A DNA stretch of 14,958 nt from NCBI GenBank assembly GCA_036501515.1, contig DASYAD010000241.1:1-14958 (forward strand), read 5' to 3'. Source of the DNA: Trebonia sp036501515. GTDB lineage: Bacteria; Actinomycetota; Actinomycetes; Streptosporangiales; Streptosporangiaceae. This document shows positions 1 to 6,684 of this stretch, one piece after another. Position 1 is the stretch's first letter. Each line of letters starts with the position of its first letter. Both the position numbers and the translations under genes were made by a program. The notes under the pieces are model-generated. The model had not been told where the DNA came from, ran no database searches, and worked only from the letters and a program-made list of their open reading frames with translations.

Positions 1-142
1 CGGCTGGTCGCCGGGATGATCCTGCTGGTCTGCGTGCTCGCCTACGAGCCGCGGGAGACGGCACTTAACCTCCAGTCGCCGATCCCCCTGGTCTTTCCGG
101 CGATGGGTATCGACCGGCCGTCCTTCTGCGCTGAGCCTCACG
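1..142 (+). other. Possible remnant of the permease upstream of its readable frame
   Basis: No complete gene is visible. Frame 1 is open from base 1 to the TAA at 169-171 and encodes a hydrophobic segment near its beginning. Frame 2, the frame of the permease, is closed by TGA at 17-19, and frame 3 by TAA at 63-65. This fits either the 3' end of another membrane protein or the earlier part of the permease in a shifted frame. The sequence alone does not decide. Confidence 0.3.
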
Positions 143-886
143 GTGACGGCGGGTTCGCTCACCGGCCTTAACAGCCAGACGGTCGCGGTCGACTCATCCT
201 GGAACAAGCAGGTGGGCGGCACGATGCGCTTGTGGCGGGCGGACGGCACCGCGGTTTCGCTGCAGGTCATCGCGGTGCTTGCCACCACCTTGGCCGGCCC
301 CAGCCCGGGCGTCGACCCGCACAACGCCGTCGACCCGAACAACGCCGGCGCCGCCATGCCGGACCGGGTCTACGTGACGGCGGCTTCACCGGCCGCGCGG
401 ACGGCACTGCTGGCGGCGGCGCGGTCGTCGGGCGCGCGCGTCGTGCCGGTGTCCGGCTGGTCGGCGACCGTGTCGAATCAGGAGCAGCAGCAGAACCAGG
501 TCGGTCTTGAACTCCTGCTCGGCATCGCCATCGCCTACAGCGCGATCGGTATCGCCGGCGCCTTCCTGATGTCAGCGGGCGGCCGCAAGCCGGAGCTGAC
601 CCTCCTGCACAAGACCGGTGCCGTCCGCCGGCAGATCGTGTGGTTCGTGACGGCTGAGTCACTGGTCCTCACGCTGGCCGGGATTATCTTGTCGGCCCTG
701 GTCGCCGGCCTGATGCTAGGGTGCCTCGACCTGGCGCTCAGCAACGAGGCCGGTGATGTCCCGGTTGTCCTTCCGTGGGCGCTGCTGGGGGAGATCCTGG
801 CCGGGTGCGCGGCCATTGCCGTCGTCACCACGGCCGTGCCCGCCTGGTTGCGGTTCCGGCCCCGGCGCTTGTTAAGGCATCCTTGA
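143..886 (+). CDS. FtsX-type ABC transporter permease, C-terminal part (N-terminus missing or frameshifted)
   Basis: The 247-residue product looks like the last half of a MacB/FtsX-type permease. An extracytoplasmic stretch (residues about 1-115, with the family-like run VGGTMRLWRADGTAV) is followed by three hydrophobic segments at about 121-144, 166-193 and 207-235, and a basic tail (RFRPRRLLRHP). Such permeases form the membrane part of ABC export or envelope-maintenance systems together with a separate ATPase, which is not in the window. The GTG at 143 is only the first in-frame start after a stop at 17-19, and no ribosome binding site precedes it. A complete permease should have a first TM helix and more extracytoplasmic domain upstream. 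Frame 1 over bases 1-171 is open and encodes a hydrophobic stretch (LVAGMILLVCVLAY), so a frameshift or a decayed gene is likely. An 18-bp tandem duplication lies inside. Fold call fairly sure; intactness doubtful. Confidence 0.6.
   Translation: MTAGSLTGLNSQTVAVDSSWNKQVGGTMRLWRADGTAVSLQVIAVLATTLAGPSPGVDPHNAVDPNNAGAAMPDRVYVTAASPAARTALLAAARSSGARVVPVSGWSATVSNQEQQQNQVGLELLLGIAIAYSAIGIAGAFLMSAGGRKPELTLLHKTGAVRRQIVWFVTAESLVLTLAGIILSALVAGLMLGCLDLALSNEAGDVPVVLPWALLGEILAGCAAIAVVTTAVPAWLRFRPRRLLRHP
311..346 (+). repeat. 18-bp in-frame tandem duplication in the permease gene
   Basis: Two adjacent 18-bp units (311-328 and 329-346) differ at one base and encode VDPHNA and VDPNNA. They lie in the extracytoplasmic part of the permease fragment, so the length change keeps the frame. 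Confidence 0.85.
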
Positions 887-890
887 GACC

Positions 891-1421
891 ATGCCGCATC
901 CAGTCGTCTTGCCGTTGCCGCCGCCGCGCAGTCCTGGCGCTCCCTACCGGGTCTGCTGTGTCTGCCTGGGCAATATCTGCCGGTCACCGATGGCCGAAGT
1001 CGTGCTGCGGTACCAGGTCGCCAGGGCCGGCCTGGCGGACCGGGTGGTGGTGGACAGCGCGGGCACCGGCGACTGGCATGTCGGCGGCCCGATGAACGAC
1101 CGGGCACGGACCGAGCTGGCCCGCAACGGCTACGACGGCGAGGCGCACCGCGCCCGCCAGTTCGACCGGTCCTGGCTGTCCGAATACGATCTGGTGCTCG
1201 CCATGGACGCCGCCAACTTCCGTGACCTGCTGGCCATGGCGCCCGCCGCCGAAGCCCGCCGGATCAGGTTGTTCGGCGAAGTCGCGGAGCTCGGCGGCCA
1301 GGACGTCCCCGATCCCTACTACGGAACGGAAGCTGACTTCGCCCGCGTCCTGGCCCTGCTCGAGACCGGCATGGCCAGCCTGACCAGTCAGCTCGCGGCG
1401 GTCACCGAAGTCCGCGTCTGA
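891..1421 (+). CDS. ptpA: Low-molecular-weight protein tyrosine phosphatase (PtpA-like)
   Basis: This 176-residue protein carries the LMW-PTP P-loop C-X5-R-S as CLGNICRS (nucleophile C25, R31, with C30 as the usual second cysteine). It also has the SAGTGDWHVG segment at 56-65 and the C-terminal DPYY motif, whose D141 is the general acid. Members hydrolyse phosphotyrosine in cytoplasmic proteins. SAGTG-WHVG and DPYYG closely recall mycobacterial and streptomycete PtpA. A proline-rich N-terminal extension of about 18 residues precedes the fold. ATG 891 has no clear Shine-Dalgarno sequence and sits 4 nt after the permease stop, which suggests translational coupling. A later start would have to lie before C25. 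It converges on the sensor kinase with only 27 bp between stops. Function very likely; physiological substrate unknown. Confidence 0.92.
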   Translation: MPHPVVLPLPPPRSPGAPYRVCCVCLGNICRSPMAEVVLRYQVARAGLADRVVVDSAGTGDWHVGGPMNDRARTELARNGYDGEAHRARQFDRSWLSEYDLVLAMDAANFRDLLAMAPAAEARRIRLFGEVAELGGQDVPDPYYGTEADFARVLALLETGMASLTSQLAAVTEVRV

Positions 1422-1425
1422 CCGC

Positions 1426-1460
1426 TAGGCGGGCAGTTAGGCGGGCAGTTAGGCGGGCAG
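1426..1460. repeat. 12-bp tandem repeat (3 units) spanning the sensor kinase stop codon
   Basis: The unit TAGGCGGGCAGT occurs at 1426-1437 and 1438-1449, and all but its last base again at 1450-1460. On the minus strand each copy reads CTG CCC GCC then a stop (TAA, TAA, TAG). The kinase C-terminus Leu-Pro-Ala-stop is therefore repeated three times in the same frame. It fills the whole gap to the convergent phosphatase gene. Confidence 0.92.
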
Positions 1461-3293
1461 CTCGTCGTCGCCCTCGGCTTCGTCGATGTCGAGCGCGTCG
1501 GGCGACAGCGGGAGCTTGACCTGGAAGTCGGCGCCCTGCCCGGGGACTGTGCGGACCGACACCATGCCACCGTGCGCGGCGACCAGCCCGGCTACGATCG
1601 CCAGCCCGAGCCCGGTGCCGCCGGACGCCCGGTTGCGGGCCGCGTCGGCCCGGTAGAACCGCTCGAAGACGCGCCGCGCCTGGTCAGAGGACATGCCAGG
1701 CCCGTCGTCTTCGACGTCGAGGACGACTGCGGGCACCGTCTGCTCAGCGGAAGCGGAGCCGGCGAGACTAGCCGTGGGCATACCGCCGGGGGGCGTCGCC
1801 CTGCTTCCCTCGTTTGCCCAGCCGTCGGGCTCGTCCTGGAGAGCCGACAAGGCGGCGGGGTTGGCCACCAGCGTGCCGCGTCCGATTTTCACTCGCACCG
1901 GCGTGCCGGGCGGCGTATGCGTCAGCGCATTGTTCACCAGGTTCGAGAGCACCTGCCGCAGCCGGGCTTCGTCTCCGTCGACGAGGAAGGCCGTTCCCGG
2001 GGCGACGACCAAGTCGATCGGCCGCCCCGGTGAGACAATTCGCGCGTCCTGGACCGCGTCGGCGGCCAGCGTGAGCACGTCCACCGGCGCCTTGGCGAGC
2101 GGCCGCTGCTGATCGAGCCTGGCCAGCGTGAGCAAGTCTTCGACGAGCAGGCCCATTCGCGTCGCCTCGGCCTCGACCCGCCCCATCAGGTGATTGAGCT
2201 CCTCAGGGGTCAGTCCGTCACCGCCGCCAGCAGAGTATTCGGGCCGGCCGGTGACAGCCGCTTCCGTTCGGGATGATCCGGAGCGGGCCGCGGCCGGTAC
2301 CCCGGTCCGCGAGCCGTTCGCACCGCCGCGCTGCCGGTAGTGCGCGGCGAAGCCGCGAATCGTCGTGAGCGGAGTACGCAGCTCGTGTGAGGCGTCGGCG
2401 ATGAACCGGCGCATTCGCTCCTCGGACTGGTGCGCGGCTTGCTCGGACGCCTCGCGGGCGTGGAAGGCAGTCTCGACCTGCGACAGCATCACGTTCAGGG
2501 ACCGGCCGAGCGAGCCGACTTCGGTGCGCGGGTCACCCTCGGGCACCCGGTGGTTGAGATGGCCGAGGGCGATCTGCCCGGCGGTCATCTCGATGTCGTT
2601 CAGCGGGCGCAGGTTGGTCTGGACGACGGCGACGCCGACGGCGGCGAGCACGACGACGATCGCGGCCCCGACGATCAAGTCGAACAGGACGAGCCTGGAG
2701 GTGAGCGCGTCGATGTTGCCCAGGTCGGTCGCGATAACGATGGTAAAGGTGCCCGTTTGCGGATTACCGTCGGCGTCCTGGTACGAGCTGCTGTACGTTT
2801 CCGCGATGACGCGCCACGAGTCGGGGCCGCTCTGCGACGGAACCGTCAGCAGGACCGGATTCGAGCTGTTCGCCCAGTTGCCGGTCGGCAGTGAAGGGAG
2901 CGTCCGCTGGGATTGCGGGCCGCCCGCTCCAGCTGAGGAGTTGCCGGAGAACCAGGTCGGCTGGCTCTTGCTGGTCGGGCTCTGGACGATGACGACGTAG
3001 CCGGGGATCTGCTGCAGGACGGTGGCATAGCCAGGGGGCAGGGTGGTCGTGACCCTGCCGTTGAGTTGTTTGAGCGTGGGGTCTTTCTGCGTGGTGACGT
3101 ACCCGTGCAGCATGTAGACACTGGCGATGCTGATCGCGGCGATGGCCAGGATCACCAGAGCCAGGACCGCCGTGATCAGCTTGGTGCGCAGCGGAGTCCG
3201 GTCGTTGAGACGCAGCAAAAAGCCGCGGCGCCCTGGCCGGCGCCCCCTGCGCGAGGGCGGCGGCTTGACGTCGGTGGTCTCAGCTGCCGGCAT
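1449..3293 (-). CDS. Membrane sensor histidine kinase, PhoR-like, partner of the adjacent response regulator
   Basis: The 614-residue product is a complete class I kinase. It has a basic N-terminus, TM1 at about 39-63, an extracytoplasmic domain (64-199), TM2 at about 200-226 and HAMP (about 224-278). HisKA follows with phospho-acceptor H303 in DASHELRTPLTTIRG, then the HATPase domain with N-box (LSNLVNNAL, 449-457), DxGxG (530-533), F-box FERFYR and G2 box GGTGLGLAI (558-566). EERMRRF..DASHELRTPLTTIRGFA closely resembles Mycobacterium tuberculosis PhoR as I recall it. Two low-complexity insertions are odd: about 322-361 after the HisKA first helix, and about 472-521 between the N-box and DxGxG. 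ATG 3293 is preceded by GGTGA. It lies 13 nt after the regulator stop, so the two are surely co-transcribed. The sensed signal is unknown. Confidence 0.93.
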   Translation of the reverse strand: MPAAETTDVKPPPSRRGRRPGRRGFLLRLNDRTPLRTKLITAVLALVILAIAAISIASVYMLHGYVTTQKDPTLKQLNGRVTTTLPPGYATVLQQIPGYVVIVQSPTSKSQPTWFSGNSSAGAGGPQSQRTLPSLPTGNWANSSNPVLLTVPSQSGPDSWRVIAETYSSSYQDADGNPQTGTFTIVIATDLGNIDALTSRLVLFDLIVGAAIVVVLAAVGVAVVQTNLRPLNDIEMTAGQIALGHLNHRVPEGDPRTEVGSLGRSLNVMLSQVETAFHAREASEQAAHQSEERMRRFIADASHELRTPLTTIRGFAAHYRQRGGANGSRTGVPAAARSGSSRTEAAVTGRPEYSAGGGDGLTPEELNHLMGRVEAEATRMGLLVEDLLTLARLDQQRPLAKAPVDVLTLAADAVQDARIVSPGRPIDLVVAPGTAFLVDGDEARLRQVLSNLVNNALTHTPPGTPVRVKIGRGTLVANPAALSALQDEPDGWANEGSRATPPGGMPTASLAGSASAEQTVPAVVLDVEDDGPGMSSDQARRVFERFYRADAARNRASGGTGLGLAIVAGLVAAHGGMVSVRTVPGQGADFQVKLPLSPDALDIDEAEGDDELPA

Positions 3294-3306
3294 GGCAGGT
3301 CACCCG

Positions 3307-4038
3307 CTAAGACGCGGGGAGCCGCAGTACGTACCCGACGCCGCGCAGGGTGTGGATAAGCCGGGGCTCCTTGGTGTCGATCTTGCGCCGCAGCACCGAC
3401 ACGTAGGACTCGACGATCCCGGTGTCGCCGCGGAAGTCGTAGTCCCACACGTGGTCGAGGATCTGCATCTTCGACAGCACGCGGTTGGCGTTGGACATGA
3501 AGTAACGCAGCAGCTTGAACTCGGTCGGCGACAGCTGCACTTGCGCGCCGCTGCGCCACACCTCGTGGCTCTCTTCGTCCAGCTCAAGGTCGGCGAACTT
3601 CAGCCGCGGCGTCGGCTCAACGCCGTCGCCGCGGGTGCGCCGCAGCACGGCCTTGATCCTGGCGATGACCTCTTCAAGCGAGAACGGCTTGGTGACGTAG
3701 TCGTCGCCGCCGAGGGTGAGGCCGCGGATCTTGTCGTCGGTCCCGTCTCGTGCGGTGAGGAAGACAACGGGAATCCTGGCACCGCCGCCACGCAGCCGCC
3801 TGATGACGTCGAAGCCGTCCATGTCGGGCAGCATCACGTCGAGCACGATCAGGTCCGGCCGGTGCCGCTGCGCGGCCTGGACCGCCTCGGTACCGCCGGA
3901 CGCGGTGATCACATCGAATCCGGCGTAGCGGAGAGACGCCGACAGGAGCTCAAGGATGTTCGGCTCGTCCTCGACGACGAGCAGCCGCGCGTCAGACTGC
4001 TCCCCAGCCTCGGTGATCGACGTGTTCATGTTCACCAT
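3307..4038 (-). CDS. OmpR/PhoB-family response regulator, mycobacterial PhoP-like
   Basis: The 243 residues hold a receiver domain (about 17-132) with acidic pocket E23/D24, phospho-acceptor D67 in LIVLDVMLPDMDGF, switch T95 and conserved K117 (VTKPFS). A winged-helix DNA-binding domain follows at about 146-240 and ends in RLIHTLRGVGYVLR. TLGGDDYVTKPFSLEEV, LSPTEF and ESYVSVLRRKID resemble M. tuberculosis PhoP very closely as I recall it. The kinase gene follows 13 nt downstream, forming a standard two-component operon. ATG 4038 gives residue 1. ATG 4029 (residue 4) is a rival and has GGTGA just upstream. The 274-bp region before it carries repeated sequences that could be autoregulatory sites. 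Target genes cannot be read from the sequence. Confidence 0.95.
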   Translation of the reverse strand: MVNMNTSITEAGEQSDARLLVVEDEPNILELLSASLRYAGFDVITASGGTEAVQAAQRHRPDLIVLDVMLPDMDGFDVIRRLRGGGARIPVVFLTARDGTDDKIRGLTLGGDDYVTKPFSLEEVIARIKAVLRRTRGDGVEPTPRLKFADLELDEESHEVWRSGAQVQLSPTEFKLLRYFMSNANRVLSKMQILDHVWDYDFRGDTGIVESYVSVLRRKIDTKEPRLIHTLRGVGYVLRLPAS

Positions 4039-4108
4039 TTTCGCTTGCTTTGCTGAGGAAACCCTGAACGTTTACTCGGAGACGGCTCCCGTATTGCCAG
4101 CGTACGCC

Positions 4109-4183
4109 ACCCCGTCACCGCAGGTCAGTGCGAGGTGACAGAAGATCATCATCCGTAACGGGGGCGGCTTACCCCGTCACCGC
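4109..4183. promoter_or_regulatory. Possible operator region of the two-component operon
   Basis: A 13-bp sequence, ACCCCGTCACCGC, occurs identically at 4109-4121 and 4171-4183, 62 bp apart (about six helical turns). The first copy overlaps an inverted repeat GTCACC-N14-GGTGAC (4114-4139). On the minus strand TGAC elements recur with about 10-bp spacing, which is typical of OmpR-family binding. It lies about 70-145 bp upstream of the regulator start. Binding by this regulator is inference only. Confidence 0.35.
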
Positions 4184-4207
4184 CGCCGCCTGAAGCCCTC
4201 GCGGCCG

Positions 4208-4331
4208 CGAAGGCGTCCGGGGGCTAACGACGTCAGCACGTCCGGGGCTAGCTGCGTCAGCACATCCGGGGCTGGCGGCGTGGTGACGTCCCTGGCCCGC
4301 GGCGTCGCGGCGTCAGGACGTCCGGGGTGTG
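4208..4331. repeat. Degenerate 24-bp tandem repeat array at the LuxR-HTH 3' end
   Basis: Units sharing a GCGTCAGCACRTCCGGGGCT-like core lie at 4228-4251 and 4252-4275. A diverged unit follows at 4276-4299, and another copy at 4308-4331 after 8 extra bases. A shorter related unit lies at 4208-4227. The last copy contains the stop codon of the LuxR-type gene (TGA on the minus strand, 4313-4315). Because of the extra 8 bp the other TGA triplets are not in its frame. Confidence 0.75.
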
Positions 4332-4546
4332 CGGGCGGAAAGCCAGTGGGCGATGGCGGCGGACCGGTTGTGCACGCCGAGCTTGGAGTAGATGCGCCTC
4401 ACGTGGTTCTTGACGGTCTTCTCGGCCAGGAAAAGGTGCGCCGCGATCTCACCGTTGGTATGGCCGCCGGCGATCAGCGACATGACCTCGGTCTCGCGTG
4501 CCGACAGGCCGAGGCTGGATTGCTCATCAACCTGTCCGCGGCCCAT
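4313..4546 (-). CDS. Stand-alone LuxR-type (GerE) HTH DNA-binding protein
   Basis: This 77-residue protein consists almost only of the LuxR-family C-terminal HTH domain (about 12-70). LSARETEVMSLIAGGHTNGEIA is followed by the recognition region LAEKTVKNHVRRIYSKLGVHNRSAAI. No receiver, autoinducer-binding or ATPase domain is attached. The start is well supported: GGAGGG lies 4 nt before ATG 4546. Proteins of this size may act as single-domain transcription factors or be controlled through dimer partners. It lies between the LCP gene and the PhoP-like operon on the same strand, separated from each by more than 250 bp, so it probably has its own promoter. Its stop falls inside a 24-bp repeat array. 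Family certain; targets and signal unknown. Confidence 0.88.
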   Translation of the reverse strand: MGRGQVDEQSSLGLSARETEVMSLIAGGHTNGEIAAHLFLAEKTVKNHVRRIYSKLGVHNRSAAIAHWLSARTPRTS

Positions 4547-4745
4547 GAGACCCTCCGGTTAAGCCAGTTCGCGGAGCGCAAGCACCGGCGTTCCGCGTTG
4601 TCAAGACCTACCTTTACGGTACAGATACACCAAAACGTCGCCGCTCAAACCGCCAGACATGGGGCAGGCGTGACCTTGTGGCCCATCTGATACCAATCAG
4701 TGCGGCCGCCCGGCCGGCCTCCGCAACGCGCCGATCGGCCAACGC
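4547..4745. other. Intergenic region upstream of the LuxR-HTH gene
   Basis: No gene is seen. It contains an imperfect palindrome TACCTTTACGGTA (4610-4622) and a small inverted repeat CTGAT-ACCA-ATCAG (4687-4700), either of which could be an operator for the LuxR-type gene. No convincing -35/-10 pair could be fixed. The part towards the LCP gene is filled by 21-bp repeats. Confidence 0.35.
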
Positions 4746-4824
4746 GGCCGGTCAGCCCCCCGTCGTGGCCGGTCAGCCGCCCGTCGCGGCCGCCGCGGCG
4801 CCGTCGGCGCCCGGTCAGCCGACC
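4746..4824. repeat. 21-bp tandem repeat spanning the LCP gene stop codon
   Basis: Two nearly identical units (4746-4766 and 4767-4787, beginning GGCCGGTCAGCC) are followed by a diverged third (4788-4808). A partial fourth (4809-4824) contains the LCP stop (TCA at 4815-4817, read as TGA on minus). The TCA triplets at 4752, 4773 and 4815 are 21 and 42 bp apart, so all are in the same reading frame as the real stop. Confidence 0.85.
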
Positions 4825-6128
4825 TTCGTGCCGCTCAGCAGCCCGGCCGGGACGGCCTTGCCTGCCTTGAGCGCGTTGAACAACTCCAGCGCCTTCGTCC
4901 TGTCCCACAGCACCGCGTCGCCCGAGGAGGTCTGGTAGTTGGCATTGGCGATCGGCACGGTCCCTGACACGGGGCCGCGGAGCGCCTGCGCGGCCCGCAG
5001 CAGGTCGTAGAGGCTGCTGTCCTTGTCCACCGCGATCGCGCTAGCCGACGCCGAGGCGAACGGGAGCGCGGTGAACGGGTTCAGGTACACGCCCGGGCTG
5101 GTCGCCTTGGACAGCAGCGCGGACAGGAACGCCCGCTGGTCCTGAATCCGCTGCAGGTCGGAGGTCGCGAACGAGTGCCGGTCGCGGACGAAGGCGATCG
5201 CCTGCGTGCCGCTGAGGTTGTGGCAGCCGGCCGCGAGGCCCTTGAAGCCCGAGTCCGAGTCGGGCTGTATGGCGGTCGTCACGCAGATCCGCACCCCGCC
5301 GACGGTGTTCACCACGCTGGCGAGGCCGCCGAAGCCGATGCCCATGTAATGGTTGATCTTCAGCCCGGTGACCGACTCAACCGTCTGGATGAGCAGCGTG
5401 GGCCCGCCGATGGCCAGCGCGGCGTTGATCTTGTCGTTGCCGTGACCAGGTATGTCGACGTAGGAGTCGCGCGGGATGCTGATCAGCACCGGCTTGCCGG
5501 TGGTGCCGAAGTGCAGCAGCATGAGCGAGTCAGAGGCGTCCGCGCCGTCCGAGCCGAGGTGCAGCTGGGCGCGCTCGGTCCGGCTGATGCCGGTCCGCTG
5601 GTCGGAGCCGGCGATCAGCCAGTTCGTCCCGGCGGAGGTGGCGGTGGTGGAAGGCAGTGCGACGGTTCGGTTCAGCTTGCCGTTAATCCAGAAGTAAGTG
5701 CCGCCGACGCCGGCGATCAGCACGATCACGACGATGCCGATGATCAGGGCGATGCGCCGCCCGTGCCGGCCCGGCTGTCCCCAGAACCGCCAGCGGCGTC
5801 CGCCGCGCGGCGGCGGCGTAGCCGTCCTCGGCGGCGCCCCGGTGTAGCCGCCCTGGCCGTACCCGGCATTGCCGTAGCCGGAGTTGGCGCCGTAGCCGAC
5901 GGTCTGGCCGTAGCCGTCGTTGGCCGCGTAACGCCCGTTGCCGCCGCGTGACGACCCGCCGGGACCGGAAGAAGGGGGCGGCTGCTGCGGCCAGGCCCGC
6001 CGGGGCGCGTCCCCCTGGTCGCCGTTCGGCGGCGGCATCCGCGATGAGACCGATATGTCCTGCGTCGCGTCCGCGGGCGGCGGCTGTTCCTTGGCGTACC
6101 AGTTCTTAAAGGGGTCTTCGTCACTCAT
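4815..6128 (-). CDS. LytR-CpsA-Psr (LCP) family cell-wall polymer ligase
   Basis: The 437 residues form a cytoplasmic proline/glycine/tyrosine-rich tail (about 1-124, with repeated GYG motifs at 72-95), one TM helix (about 125-148) and an extracytoplasmic LCP domain (about 165-345). Visible LCP landmarks are NWLIAGSD, DASDSLMLLHF, the IPRDSYV strand (218-224), KINAAL (233-238), FVRDRH and the D-x-x-R element SDLQRIQDQRAFL. LCP enzymes transfer lipid-linked glycopolymers (teichoic-acid-like or arabinogalactan-type) to peptidoglycan. In the last element, D330 stands where many LCPs have an arginine (R-x-x-R-Q-Q). An additional domain of about 90 residues follows. ATG 6128 has GGAGG 9 nt upstream. 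Family call firm; polymer unknown. Confidence 0.93.
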   Translation of the reverse strand: MSDEDPFKNWYAKEQPPPADATQDISVSSRMPPPNGDQGDAPRRAWPQQPPPSSGPGGSSRGGNGRYAANDGYGQTVGYGANSGYGNAGYGQGGYTGAPPRTATPPPRGGRRWRFWGQPGRHGRRIALIIGIVVIVLIAGVGGTYFWINGKLNRTVALPSTTATSAGTNWLIAGSDQRTGISRTERAQLHLGSDGADASDSLMLLHFGTTGKPVLISIPRDSYVDIPGHGNDKINAALAIGGPTLLIQTVESVTGLKINHYMGIGFGGLASVVNTVGGVRICVTTAIQPDSDSGFKGLAAGCHNLSGTQAIAFVRDRHSFATSDLQRIQDQRAFLSALLSKATSPGVYLNPFTALPFASASASAIAVDKDSSLYDLLRAAQALRGPVSGTVPIANANYQTSSGDAVLWDRTKALELFNALKAGKAVPAGLLSGTKVG

Positions 6129-6442
6129 CGGGGGATACCTCCATCAGCCGCCAGCCCGTTACCTGACGCCTCCCACTTCGGCGTCCTGTAAAAGGACAAC
6201 GGTCCGGGCCTGGCCCAAGGTTCAAGATCCGCGAAGGCCGCAGTCACGCACGCTACGCGTCAGTGTACCGGCGGCAGCCAAGACGCCCGGCGAGCCTTTG
6301 CTCTGGGTTTGCCCTGCGTCGCTTCCCGCCGGGTGAACGGATTCCTCCCGGTAGCGGCTGACTTGGCACAAAGGCGTGTTGCTTACGCAGCGTAAAGGGT
6401 GGGAAATATCCCGGGGGTGCTGGGCGGAACAAGGGAGAACCA
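6129..6442. other. 314-bp divergent intergenic region with two operator-like palindromes
   Basis: No gene is seen between the LCP gene (minus) and the 74-residue gene (plus). It must hold both promoters. On the LCP side is an inverted repeat GTCCT-N5-AGGAC (6183-6197), about 55 bp before the LCP start. On the plus side is a perfect palindrome TTACGC-A-GCGTAA (6383-6395), about 48 bp before the TTG start. GGGA-AATA-TCCC follows at 6401-6412. No -35/-10 pair is convincing. Confidence 0.5.
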
Positions 6443-6667
6443 TTGTCCACGCAAGTCACGAACGAGGACGGCACCGCGGCTGACCTGGTCGAGCACCTGA
6501 GCAGCGACCACCGCAAGGGCACCAAGGGCTACACCGACGAGTACCTGGCGAACCTGCACATGGCGCTGCACGCGCGCCGGCGCGACGAGCCGCTCGAGCA
6601 CAGCCACCCGGAGCTGCTGCTGCCGCAGCAGCGCCGCCCCGAGGACGAGCAGCCCGCCCTGGTGTAG
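6443..6667 (+). CDS. Small conserved-looking hydrophilic protein of unknown function
   Basis: The 74-residue product starts at TTG 6443, supported by AAGGGAGAA about 5 nt upstream. It is highly charged and has no TM segment or cysteine. The middle (residues about 13-60) looks like a compact domain: ADLVEHLSSDHRKGTKGYTDEYLANLHMALHARR, then EPLEHSHPELL, with several histidines. The tail is Gln/Glu/Pro-rich. I have the impression that similar short proteins occur in other actinomycetes, but I cannot name a family. It stands alone, divergent from the LCP gene, with a strong hairpin 18 nt after its stop. Coding is supported by the ribosome binding site, the terminator and actinomycete-like codon use. 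Function not inferred. Confidence 0.75.
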   Translation: MSTQVTNEDGTAADLVEHLSSDHRKGTKGYTDEYLANLHMALHARRRDEPLEHSHPELLLPQQRRPEDEQPALV

Positions 6668-6684
6668 CCGCCCGCTGGCAGCGC

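Noticed and set aside
3127..4056. 309-codon open plus-strand frame opposite the response regulator
   Set aside because: Antisense shadow; the minus strand encodes an unmistakable receiver plus winged-helix protein.
5175..5951. Long open plus-strand frame opposite the LCP gene
   Set aside because: Composition is the complement of a GC-rich gene, with no family-like motifs; the minus strand carries clear LCP motifs.
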